20,650 bases of DNA from positions 1 through 20,650 of the forward strand of contig DASZTR010000028.1 in NCBI GenBank assembly GCA_035547955.1, in the 5' to 3' direction. The DNA is from Nitrososphaera sp035547955 (GTDB lineage: Archaea > Thermoproteota > Nitrososphaeria > Nitrososphaerales > Nitrososphaeraceae). The position numbers were made by a program, and so were the translations under genes. Shown piece by piece: positions 7,824 to 14,462 of the stretch. Below the pieces are notes generated by a model. It searched no databases and was not told where the DNA came from. It saw nothing but the letters and a program-made list of their open reading frames with translations. Each line of letters starts with the position of its first letter. The first letter of the stretch is position 1.

Positions 7824-8270
7824 TCAATGCGCTCTACCTGGGTTGACCGACATCTTGGATCCTGTATGATGTGTCTTTGTGTCCTGCCTCTCTAGCTCAT
7901 TCATATCTACTTCTCTCCTGACCTGGAGATACTGCTCAAGTTGCGTCCTTAGGGCCTTCATATCCGCCTGATGTTTCTTTTCTCCTTTGGTTTCTGGTTT
8001 CCTAAAGGCTATGATTTTTCCCTCAAGCTCTACTAGAACCTGGTCAACTCTGTCCTGCGAGAATCCGTCCAACGTATCCCATAGTTTCATCAACGTGATG
8101 GCATATTCGTTGACACGTCGGCTTTTATTGGCAAGAATCCCTTCGGCCTTTATGTGATAATCAAGTGCAGCATACTTCCAGATACCCTCAAGCTGCCAGA
8201 TAAGATCCTCTAGGGCTATTTCTGGTGTGTCTACCGTCGTCGTAGTTGTGGCGCAACAAAAAGTGTACAT
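7824..8270 (-). CDS. Helical protein of unknown function (148 aa)
   Basis: No recognised family. After a Cys/Thr-rich start (MYTFCCATTTTTVDTPE) the protein is strongly helical and charged. It contains aromatic-rich segments (LEDLIWQLEGIWKYAALDYH) and, near residues 95-130, a probable coiled coil rich in Glu, Lys and Gln. The C-terminal 20 residues look disordered. The frame extends to an ATG at 8294, but the repeated promoter block places the TATA centre near 8313 and transcription start near 8287, inside that longer form. The ATG at 8270, preceded by GGAAG, is therefore the better start. It shares its promoter block with the SF2 helicase, so the two may be co-regulated. Confidence 0.6.
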   Translation of the reverse strand: MYTFCCATTTTTVDTPEIALEDLIWQLEGIWKYAALDYHIKAEGILANKSRRVNEYAITLMKLWDTLDGFSQDRVDQVLVELEGKIIAFRKPETKGEKKHQADMKALRTQLEQYLQVRREVDMNELERQDTKTHHTGSKMSVNPGRAH

Positions 8271-8301
8271 ATGTTCTTCCTTTACAGTTGACATTTACGA
8301 A

Positions 8302-8338
8302 AACGGCATATTAAGAAAGGTGGAGCTGGGGAGAGGGA
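8302..8338 (-). promoter_or_regulatory. 37-bp promoter block, copy B
   Basis: On the minus strand this repeats copy A (5749-5785) at 35 of 37 positions, including the upstream pyrimidine tract and the CTTAATATG TATA element. Identity drops just outside the block. It drives the gene ending at 7824. Confidence 0.6.
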
Positions 8339-8414
8339 GAGAGGTACTCACGCGTGTGTACTTGCCTTTTCGCTGCACATTTTCAAGTCTCTTGCTATTT
8401 CACCGGTGTTGTCG

Positions 8415-8657
8415 TCATGCATGAATTCTGCATGGATGAGTGGACCGTGATGTGAACCGCAGTATGTCTGGAACGTGCTCTTTCTTCTTGCTGCCTCTTA
8501 TCCTCCGGGGCGCGGCCCTCATTATCATGCCGCAGCATGGGCAGCGCGGCCCCAATGTAAATGACCTCTCGCAAACGCTGCACCACCATCCTGTGGAATA
8601 ATGTGCAAGTTTTTGCGTAGCGGAAGGGTGCCTACGGCAGATGTTGCGGCAAACCAA
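8415..8657 (-). CDS. Small CxxC...CPCC zinc-ribbon protein
   Basis: This 80-residue protein begins MVCRNICRRH, has CSVC at 26-29 and CPCC at 39-42, then GMIMRAAPRRIRGSKKK. The MVCR-IC start, the two-knuckle zinc ribbon and the basic R..PR.. tail match a family I recognise as numerous in Nitrososphaera genomes, with no assigned function. The start is TTG (8655-8657). I accept it because the MVCR start is the family's, and a TATA-like AGATTAAAG near 8688 would make the mRNA nearly leaderless there. After about residue 60 the sequence is less family-like. It probably binds zinc and nucleic acid; that is inference. Confidence 0.7.
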   Translation of the reverse strand: MVCRNICRRHPSATQKLAHYSTGWWCSVCERSFTLGPRCPCCGMIMRAAPRRIRGSKKKEHVPDILRFTSRSTHPCRIHA

Positions 8658-8882
8658 AAACTCTTCAACTAGTTTTCCAAACTTTAATCTAAAGGAGTTA
8701 TTGAATAACGAGGTGCTTGGCTTGGTTCTATTGGGGCTTTAGGAACATATGCCAAACTCATTTCCTTGCTATATGTTATTAGTATTGGAGGTTTTCCTTT
8801 TGGCTAGTATGATTTTTTATTGCTCGACGGCAGTTTCTCGCAAAAGAATCTCTCATTAAAGATATGGGCGCTTTGGTGCAAC

Positions 8883-9225
8883 GTGACAGACAATGTAGCC
8901 AAATTCGTGGACTGGAGTGAGCTGATGGGCAAGGAAGCCAGAGGCGTGATTGACGAAGTATACCTTGACGAAGAAGTCCTAGAAATAGGGAAAAGTTATA
9001 GTGACGAAAATGGGGCGCCTCGATACAAACACTTTTTACATTCCAAAATACTTGGCACAACGCTGTGACGGACATACGCTATGGTTTAACATGTCTGAGG
9101 CACAAAAGGGCGATTTCAGGCCCTCTGCACCGCCTACATACGGAGAGTATGCGCGCGCCATAGTCGAAGGTGCTCTTGCAGACATCGAGTCGCAGTTGCG
9201 TGTTGCAGATGCCTATGCACTCTGA
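8883..9225 (+). pseudogene. Frameshifted, truncated PRC-barrel-like paralog
   Basis: This is a decayed copy of the N-terminal domain of the gene at 14463-15101. From GTG at 8883 the first frame gives NVAKFVDWSELMGKEARGV then EIGKSY, matching FVDWDELKGKEARGV and GIGRAY of the intact paralog. At about 9000 the frame is lost: the intact gene has TAC GTC GTG ACG where this copy has TAT A GTG ACG, two bases fewer. The match resumes in the next frame as TFYIPKYLAQRCDGHTLWFN (intact: KFYIPKTLAQKYDGKTVWFN) and runs to TGA at 9225. The intact protein's second PRC-like domain is missing. A sequencing error could mimic the shift, but the missing C-terminal half supports real decay. Confidence 0.75.
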
Positions 9226-9648
9226 CGTTGTATATTATGCAAGCGTGCATTTAGACACAGATACAAACAAACGTTTTTCTTTCTTGTTGTTGTGACTGTT
9301 ATGCGTCTAGATGCCCCTGACCAATAAATAGGACAGCCATTGGTTCTCATGCAGAGAACAACTGGCATACAGAAGATCATAGCTTGACGTACCTGCGATT
9401 GCTTGTTGGAATTTTTTTCTTCTTTTGTAGGCTGCATCTTGTGCTGCACATGTATGTGTGTGGTATCGTAGGTACATGTATTGCAGTATCTTCATCCAGG
9501 ATCTCCTCTTTTTTCCATGCCCGGCGGTTTATGCAAATACATACAAAAATACGCACACGCACGCGTATTTGTAACCGGTATCATCGGGCAGCATATCAAA
9601 GTACGTTAATGCCTAACTATTTTATTCTATTTCAGTCAAATTTTAATT
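9226..9648. other. Noncoding gap with alternating purine-pyrimidine tracts
   Basis: No supported gene. It holds two strictly alternating purine-pyrimidine tracts (9445-9462 and 9549-9568). The second sits in a 7-bp inverted repeat, AAATACG (9547-9553) with CGTATTT (9564-9570). A TATA-like TATTTTATT near 9617-9625 belongs to the next gene. Confidence 0.5.
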
Positions 9649-9900
9649 ATGATAAATGACAGTCTTCAGAATAACAAGAAACGTATCAGTGAGCACGGGC
9701 TAGTCAAGGATCAGCCGAACGAGTTTCCGCGCCAAGGCAATGAAAATCCTCCTATAGGACTTGTAGGCAACGCGGCCACGGAAAAGAAGAAGAATAGTAA
9801 TGATAATTGTACTCTGACCGTCGGGGATAACACTCTTGAGAAAGAAGGAGAAATAATGGGAAGGGATATTCATAAACGAGTAAAAGAAAACGAGGATTAG
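9649..9900 (+). CDS. Small hydrophilic protein of unknown function (83 aa)
   Basis: No recognised family. The 83 residues are polar and charged (many Asn, Lys, Glu), with no cysteines, no membrane segment and little predicted order; a short apolar patch reads PPIGLVGNAAT. The TATA-like element about 28 nt upstream would start transcription at about 9645, so the ATG at 9649 fits a leaderless mRNA. That context is the main support; composition alone would not establish it as a gene. It converges on rpl40e with 57 nt between stops. Confidence 0.45.
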   Translation: MINDSLQNNKKRISEHGLVKDQPNEFPRQGNENPPIGLVGNAATEKKKNSNDNCTLTVGDNTLEKEGEIMGRDIHKRVKENED

Positions 9901-9957
9901 AGTTCGACCAGCTCCAATCTGGAGAATTGGAAAAAATAGTAGCCTACATCTCTTTCT

Positions 9958-10125
9958 CTACTTCTTGGCGCCTAGAGTCCTGTTCTTGGCCCTCATCTGG
10001 TGGCTGTGGCACTTCCTGCATCGTTCTGCATCAATGTTGTTCTTGGATCCACACCTGAAGCATATCTTGAAGTATAGCCTGCGCTGCTGGGCTATCTGTT
10101 TCTTGAAGGCATCAGAGATTGGCAT
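9958..10125 (-). CDS. rpl40e: 50S ribosomal protein L40e
   Basis: Translation from the ATG at 10125 gives the 55-residue archaeal L40e: MPISDAFKKQIAQQRRLYFK, then ICFRCGSKNNIDAERCRKCH, and a basic tail RAKNRTLGAKK. The CxxC...CxxC zinc knuckle (C22, C25, C36, C39) and the length are those of the family. It is a component of the large ribosomal subunit. The gene is monocistronic here, with a T6 run (minus strand, about 9936-9931) shortly after the stop as a probable terminator. An inverted repeat covers its TATA region and leader (10135-10159). Confidence 0.95.
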   Translation of the reverse strand: MPISDAFKKQIAQQRRLYFKICFRCGSKNNIDAERCRKCHSHQMRAKNRTLGAKK

Positions 10126-10134
10126 TTTTCCTTA

Positions 10135-10159
10135 ACAATACACACTCCTTTTGTATTGT
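10135..10159 (-). promoter_or_regulatory. Inverted repeat in the rpl40e promoter/leader
   Basis: ACAATAC (10135-10141) and GTATTGT (10153-10159) form a 7-bp inverted repeat with an 11-nt spacer. The distal arm overlaps the probable TATA element of rpl40e (TTTACAATA on minus) and the proximal arm ends 9 nt before the ATG. It could be an operator; a hairpin in the mRNA is less likely because one arm is probably untranscribed. Confidence 0.3.
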
Positions 10160-10356
10160 AAATGCTCTCATTACTTTAATGACTTACACACATCCACCCA
10201 CATGCTAGCCTCATCTTGAGTGGTGCCTTAAGAAAATATTTTGGCTGCAAGGACATCGCGTCTCTTTTTCTTTTACTTTGCGCTCCTCTCCATTTAAAAG
10301 CGGTCGCAAATCCGTGCTCTGGGTAACAGGAAATTGAAGCAATGAATCCCTCTTAT

Positions 10357-10587
10357 CTACTGATCTACTGTGGCCTTTGTTTCCTGCTCAACCTTCTGAC
10401 CTTTATCACTGTACGCCGTCTTGTAGTCCTGTAACATTGACTGCTTTAGGTTGTCTGCCAATTCTGCCAATTCTTCATTGTTGTTGAGTTCTGTCTTTCG
10501 TCTTGGATCGACACCGAGCGAGCGCAAGTCGGCAATGATCTCCTCTTCCTTTGCATCCTGGACATGCTGATGCTGCCGCCGTACCAT
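10357..10587 (-). CDS. Small charged protein of unknown function (76 aa)
   Basis: No recognised family. The protein opens with a basic His/Gln-rich stretch (MVRRQHQHVQDAKEEE), then a probable helix (EIIADLRSLGVDPRR) and a Glu/Lys/Gln-rich helical second half (NNEELAELADNLKQSMLQDY). It has no cysteines or membrane segments. A TATA-like AGTTTTATC on minus at about 10603-10611 predicts transcription start at about 10585, matching a leaderless ATG at 10587, which supports a real gene. Confidence 0.55.
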   Translation of the reverse strand: MVRRQHQHVQDAKEEEIIADLRSLGVDPRRKTELNNNEELAELADNLKQSMLQDYKTAYSDKGQKVEQETKATVDQ

Positions 10588-10817
10588 AGACTAACCGCGT
10601 GACCATACCTGATAAAACTTGCTAAACTGTTTCTGCTGATAGGAGGAAGATGTGTATCTGTGCTATGTGCAAATCTGTAGGGGATTTGCTAAATTTATGT
10701 ATGTACTACCATGCGTGTATACACATGAGCTTTATTGGCGATTTTCCAGGTTTATGGCACATAAAAGTGTGAAATGACATGGAAGGAAAAACCTTCTTGG
10801 CAGTATTGTTTACGCTA

Positions 10818-10979
10818 CTATTCGCGCGCTCGCTCTTTTTGGATCTCTTCGCTTTGCCTAAGTTGTGAACCAATGGCGGCACCGTGAACGCTTACATTGT
10901 GGTTCACCAATGCGGAGTGCGTGGTAAAAGAGGCTCCGCATTCCTCGCAATCATACTTTTTGCCTGTCGTTTCAGACAT
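10818..10979 (-). CDS. Single C2H2 zinc-finger mini-protein (53 aa)
   Basis: From the ATG at 10979 the 53 residues read MSETTGKKYDCEECGASFTT HSALVNHNVSVH and then a charged tail. The spacing is C-x2-C-x12-H-x5-H (C11, C14, H27, H32?) with the Phe and Leu core residues of a classical C2H2 finger, followed by a helical, Glu/Arg-rich tail. Single-finger archaeal proteins of this kind may bind DNA or proteins; function is not established. A TTTAAA element at 11002-11007 puts transcription start at the ATG (leaderless). Confidence 0.75.
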   Translation of the reverse strand: MSETTGKKYDCEECGASFTTHSALVNHNVSVHGAAIGSQLRQSEEIQKERARE

Positions 10980-11001
10980 GATGTTATTAGGCGCCAGTTA
11001 T

Positions 11002-11007
11002 TTTAAA
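11002..11007. promoter_or_regulatory. Symmetrical TATA element, possibly bidirectional
   Basis: TTTAAA is its own complement and lies in TTATTTTAAACAG. On minus it fits a leaderless start of the C2H2 gene at 10979. On plus it would start transcription near 11031, just before the chain of hairpins at 11059-11234. Confidence 0.45.
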
Positions 11008-11058
11008 CAGTTACAAACGGCATGCCAGATCTGACATAAGACCCTCTGTGCGGCCTTG

Positions 11059-11234
11059 AACCACAAAAACATGTGGTTATGTGAAGAGTAGTATGTACGT
11101 CTCGTTAGATTGTGAGCTCTTCACAAGTGTGAGGCAGCCAATTTTCGGACAAACGCAAAGTATGGCCTCAGACTCGTATATGATACGTGAGATCAGAGGG
11201 GGTTGGTAGAGGGGATCACCAACCCGCCCCTGAT
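11059..11234 (+). ncRNA. Candidate structured RNA (four consecutive stems)
   Basis: Four stems follow one another: AACCACA/TGTGGTT (11059-11065 with 11072-11078), TGTGAAGAG/CTCTTCACA (11080-11088 with 11117-11125), TGAGGC/GCCTCA (11130-11135 with 11165-11170), and a 16-bp arm pair with one bulge and one mismatch (11192-11207 with 11218-11234). No open frame explains them. The strand is a guess based on the TATA element near 11002; the reverse is possible. It does not show the conserved boxes of RNase P RNA, SRP RNA or tRNA that I would recognise. Confidence 0.3.
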
Positions 11235-11250
11235 GAGTTATAAACGGACG

Positions 11251-11303
11251 GCGCGTGTATGTGTATATCGTGCATGCCTAACCGTGTGTGTGTGCATGCA
11301 CAC
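11251..11303. repeat. Two alternating purine-pyrimidine tracts with a 14-bp palindrome
   Basis: 11251-11268 (GCGCGTGTATGTGTATAT) and 11283-11303 alternate strictly between purine and pyrimidine. The second ends in the perfect palindrome GTGTGCATGCACAC (11290-11303). The rest of 11235-11499 holds no gene I can support; an AAATTTTTTAG at about 11465-11475 is the TATA-like element of the next gene. Confidence 0.6.
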
Positions 11304-11499
11304 TCGTTACTGCGAGGGCTATTCGTTTATCATTATACGCCAAGAACTAAAACAGTTTATGCGGATTTGAAATATCTTTTGCATTAAAAGGCTTTTATTA
11401 GAATGCAAATGCGTTCTCATCAAATGGCTATTGCATTGCAATTGTTATGGCGCGATGTACACCGGAAATTTTTTAGTTCCTTTGTGGCTTGAATAATGA

Positions 11500-11682
11500 A
11501 TGTCTCGACCCGCTCATGTTAGACCCATAACAATCCGAAAGCACGTCATAAAGGAATTATGTGACCAGTGCGAGAACATCGCCACAACGGAAGCATTTTT
11601 TGACCTCCATGACATAGTCATTGTCCGAAGGTACTGCGATGACTGTCTTGCGACTGCGGATTATGATAGCCCTTTTAGATAA
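11500..11682 (+). CDS. Zinc-binding mini-protein (60 aa)
   Basis: The 60 residues carry CDQC (21-24) and CDDC (46-49), separated by a hydrophobic, strand-like stretch (TEAFFDLHDIVIVRRY). This is a compact two-knuckle zinc fold. The first 20 residues are basic (RPITIRKHVIKEL). I know no named family. The AT-rich element about 28 nt upstream fits a leaderless ATG at 11500. Its neighbours are other isolated small zinc proteins. Confidence 0.6.
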   Translation: MSRPAHVRPITIRKHVIKELCDQCENIATTEAFFDLHDIVIVRRYCDDCLATADYDSPFR

Positions 11683-11924
11683 TTGCCTTGTCAAAAAATT
11701 CGCCATTCGCTATCATGCAACCTGATATCCGTGAAGACCAGACACCGCGAGTTGCTTCCTCGCTGTACCTTTCTTTGTGGAGATCCCTCGCCTGTTCGTT
11801 TTGTACCTCATTCACTCGGTAGATTGTATATTATTGAGAGTGTACATATTCATACGCTCTACTGTCAAAACCAATGGTAGTGCAGCCAAGCTACCTAGGA
11901 TTAACCTGACATATTGCCCCTTGT

Positions 11925-11949
11925 AAAAAAGAAGAAGAATCAAAAAAAA
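11925..11949 (-). terminator. T-run terminator of the cupredoxin gene
   Basis: Read on minus, T8 (11949-11942) and T6 (11930-11925) follow the cupredoxin stop by about 27 and 46 nt, with only a weak TGGT/ACCA stem before them. Such T-runs are the main archaeal termination signal. The region 11683-11924 holds no gene I can support. Confidence 0.5.
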
Positions 11950-11975
11950 GAGGTGCTGGTGGTAGTCACCAATGT

Positions 11976-13160
11976 CTAGCCGCCTTGTAGGTTGACCTTT
12001 CCATTCTGGAACAGCTCATTGCCGTTCTTGTCTTTTATCGAGTCAACTACCCCATAGATCCCTGGCGCGAAATGCCCTTCCGTAAAGTGGTTGCCAGTTT
12101 TGGCTTCATCTGTAGCTATGTAAAGGGAGTGCCATTGGTTTATCATCACGTTAACATTCGTATCAGCCCACGTCTTGGTCCCATTTGCTGAAATATCAAT
12201 CGTTCCTGGGATTGAAAGGGAAGAGCTGGAACTTGCTATCTCTAGCGGGGCGGCCACTTGCGACCCTGTCTGGTTATGGATCAGGGTTGTCGAAAGAGAT
12301 TCATCTGTAACTCGGAAGTTGGACAATCTGTGAGTGTGATAACCAGAGCCATTTGAGTTGACCATTGTGATGTTTGCGTCAAACGACCTGGCAATACCAT
12401 TTACAACTTGGAGGCTCCATCTTCCAGAAAGCACTTCCGGTGAAATTACATTTCCTGTGTTGTTTGATCCGGCTGCCCATGATGCAATCGTGCCCCCTAC
12501 CGTGAATGTTCTAATGTGAGAACTGTTGCCATTTGCAGAACCTGCTGTGCCAAGTGCCTGAGATGGTTGCTGCTGTTGTGCCTGCTGCTGTCCTGTCTGG
12601 TTGCCAGTAGCTGTTGCTGCATTAGTGCTGCTATTCTCTGACGCTATCTGGATGGTTCCTGTCAGCCAAGGATGGATCCTGCAGAAATATGGAATAGATT
12701 CATTTGGTTGCCCCCTTACCGTGACTGTAGCGTTCTTTCCTGCGCCTATTACGCCAGAATCAAACCCTGATTGTCCCTGCCCGGGGACTCCTTGCACCGC
12801 TGTGTGAGCAACATTGTCATCGTTGACAAAGGTTACGTTTGCCCCACTATTCTTAACAGTTATTGGATCGGGCACGACAGGATGCACTGCCGTCTTGTCT
12901 GCCGCCCCTCTGGCAAATGTGACCATGTACTCTACGGCGCTTAGGGGTAAGGGTTCTTTTGGCCTTTCTACGTCTTCATGGCTAGATCCACCCTCCACTC
13001 CTCCCGATATGGTTCCTTTAGATTTGTCTGCATTGTCTTCCATGACCGCCCAAGCATACTTGGCTTCTGTTGTTGTGGCAATGGTGCCGATGGTGATGAC
13101 CATGACAAATGCGAGCGGTATCACTAGAATTTCCCTGCTATTCTTCCTTGGGATGAGCAT
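11976..13160 (-). CDS. Secreted cupredoxin with a second conserved-looking domain
   Basis: This 394-residue exported protein has an N-terminal hydrophobic segment (about 11-30) that is a signal peptide or anchor. A plastocyanin-like cupredoxin domain follows (about 76-174). Type 1 copper ligands are visible as His119 (in VAHTAV) and Cys160 and His163 (in YFCRIHPWLTG). The position two after Pro that is Met in amicyanin-like sites (HPxM) is Leu166. A Gln/Ser linker (about 190-210, QQQAQQQQ) leads to a second domain (about 215-390) with GRWSLQVVNG, YHTHRLSNFR and HFTEGHFAPGIYGVV, which I do not know by name. Ammonia-oxidising archaea use cupredoxins in place of c-type cytochromes, so an electron-transfer role outside the membrane is plausible. 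The ATG at 13160 is leaderless (TATA at 13184-13192). Confidence 0.85.
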   Translation of the reverse strand: MLIPRKNSREILVIPLAFVMVITIGTIATTTEAKYAWAVMEDNADKSKGTISGGVEGGSSHEDVERPKEPLPLSAVEYMVTFARGAADKTAVHPVVPDPITVKNSGANVTFVNDDNVAHTAVQGVPGQGQSGFDSGVIGAGKNATVTVRGQPNESIPYFCRIHPWLTGTIQIASENSSTNAATATGNQTGQQQAQQQQPSQALGTAGSANGNSSHIRTFTVGGTIASWAAGSNNTGNVISPEVLSGRWSLQVVNGIARSFDANITMVNSNGSGYHTHRLSNFRVTDESLSTTLIHNQTGSQVAAPLEIASSSSSLSIPGTIDISANGTKTWADTNVNVMINQWHSLYIATDEAKTGNHFTEGHFAPGIYGVVDSIKDKNGNELFQNGKVNLQGG

Positions 13161-13183
13161 GGCAAAATTATGACATCATCATA

Positions 13184-13192
13184 TTAACGAGA
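13184..13192 (-). promoter_or_regulatory. TATA box of the cupredoxin gene
   Basis: CGTTAATAT on minus predicts transcription start near 13162, at the ATG of the cupredoxin gene, so its mRNA is leaderless. Confidence 0.5.
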
Positions 13193-13886
13193 TATGACTC
13201 TAAGTGCGAATAGCCCCGCTTTTATTTCAAATCTACATGAAATGATCGCCAACTTGATAGGGTAAGGAGGTAAAGAGGTAGAATAAATCCGCAGAGTATC
13301 CGATTGTAGCATTTTTTATCTAAAGAAAAACACACGCACGTATACACATACCTACGAGCACCTTGACCTTGTGTGATGCTGTACACACACAATCATGTGT
13401 CGATGAAGCAGTAGCATTAGAATCGGGACAGGAGGCTGGTGCTTTTCAAGGCCACACAGCCTCATTTTTCTGCCACGACTTGATTCTTTGGTTGGGGCAA
13501 AAAGGTGAATCACACCTTCTGACAGCGATTCTGGATTATCCAATAAAAGAGTCCGGTGTACTTTGCAATTATTTTTTTGATGGCTCTGTTGATAGGTCAG
13601 TATTCTAATTTGCTTAGGCAATACTAAAATGAAAAATGCAGTGGGCCTTTGCACGCGCATAAAAAGCATGCAAAAATGATGTACTGCCTATCCTAATTGA
13701 ACCGCGTATGGAGAAATTGTACAACCGCTGCCTCTACAATGCCTATTTGGAAAAGTATTGGAATGATCTTCATTGTCCATACTTGTATTGCTGCCTGCGT
13801 TGATGCATGACAAATTTTTGCACTTATAGAAAGGACGCGCAGCAAGATCACGCAACTCCTTAGTAATTTAAGGTGCACAATGACTT
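13193..13886. other. Noncoding gap, no supported gene
   Basis: Open frames here on both strands (for example 13352-13669 minus and 13363-13608 plus) overlap each other, have no motif and no fitting promoter. The stretch contains a 22-nt alternating purine-pyrimidine tract (13330-13351) and an imperfect repeat TAGGCA/TGCCTA (about 13614 and 13685) too far apart to read as a hairpin. Confidence 0.5.
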
Positions 13887-13967
13887 ATGCTCTGGCAAAT
13901 CGTCTCTGCACTTGTCGCAATAATCATTATTGTACTATTGTTAAAGTTCTTGCTTGGCATACTCTAG
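13887..13967 (+). CDS. Possible single-helix membrane microprotein (26 aa)
   Basis: From ATG 13887 to TAG 13965-13967 the frame encodes MLWQIVSALVAIIIIVLLLK followed by FLLGIL, a single membrane helix with one Lys near its end. An AT-rich TAATTTAAGG (about 13863-13872) lies upstream at roughly TATA distance. Such a purely hydrophobic frame is unlikely in random sequence but not impossible. No partner gene is adjacent. No function can be assigned. Confidence 0.35.
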   Translation: MLWQIVSALVAIIIIVLLLKFLLGIL

Positions 13968-14462
13968 AGGGGTCAGTTCAGACCCATCTCCGACGGATCA
14001 TCGAAAGCTCACCATAATTATTTTGTATTTTCACACTAGGAATGCAATATACTCATACACGCTCAATTTGCTGCAAAAAAAATATTTTCTTTGTATGTCT
14101 TGTTGCTAGATTTGTGCATGCATCCATGCATTACGCATTATTGCCATTTGGTAATATTATTGCAATGTACCCTTGACCCTTTTATTTCCTGTAGCCAAAA
14201 ACAAGTTAGAAGGCGTCGTTAATTCCACACTCCAACACACCTTCGCGCCCCGAATAACGGGATCAGGCTAGCTTGGCGCTCTGTCATGGCATGCGCGCCA
14301 GCTCCCTGACCCTTAACTTACTGAAAAGATGTGTATGTATTTCTCTTCCCTTGCGCTCTGAATCCTATCCTTTGATCTTGAAATGAATCTCCTCTCTCCG
14401 CATCTTCAAATGCGCTAGATATGCGTCGAATGTCATTATTATTAGATCTACAAATATTCTCC
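13968..14462. other. Noncoding gap with a long hairpin
   Basis: No supported gene. At 14259-14312 the arms GGGATCAGGCTAGCTTGGCGC and GCGCGCCAGCTCCCTGACCC pair with two single-base bulges and a small internal loop, leaving about 17 bp and a loop near TCTGTCATGGCAT. No T-run follows, so it is not a simple terminator. AT-rich TTATTATTAG at about 14434-14443 is the probable TATA element of the next gene. Confidence 0.45.

Noticed and set aside
9000..9001. Programmed frameshift in the PRC-like copy
   Set aside because: No slippery heptamer or downstream structure is evident, and the product would still lack the second domain; simple decay explains it.
8779..9075. 98-codon minus frame across the PRC-like pseudogene
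   Set aside because: It is antisense to sequence with clear protein similarity on plus and shows no family features.
9902..9925. GTTCGA-like stretch as a tRNA T-arm
   Set aside because: No acceptor, D or anticodon stems can be built around it.
11683..11880. 65-codon plus frame after the zinc mini-protein
   Set aside because: It opens with a TTG right after the previous stop, has no motif and no promoter, and its composition is not protein-like.
13352..13669. Overlapping frames on both strands (about 105 and 81 codons)
   Set aside because: Neither has a recognisable domain, a fitting TATA element or a ribosome-binding site, and they conflict with each other.
13693..13878. 61-codon minus frame and its 26-codon inner frame
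   Set aside because: No coherent helix or motif pattern and no promoter; weaker than the adjacent plus-strand microprotein candidate.
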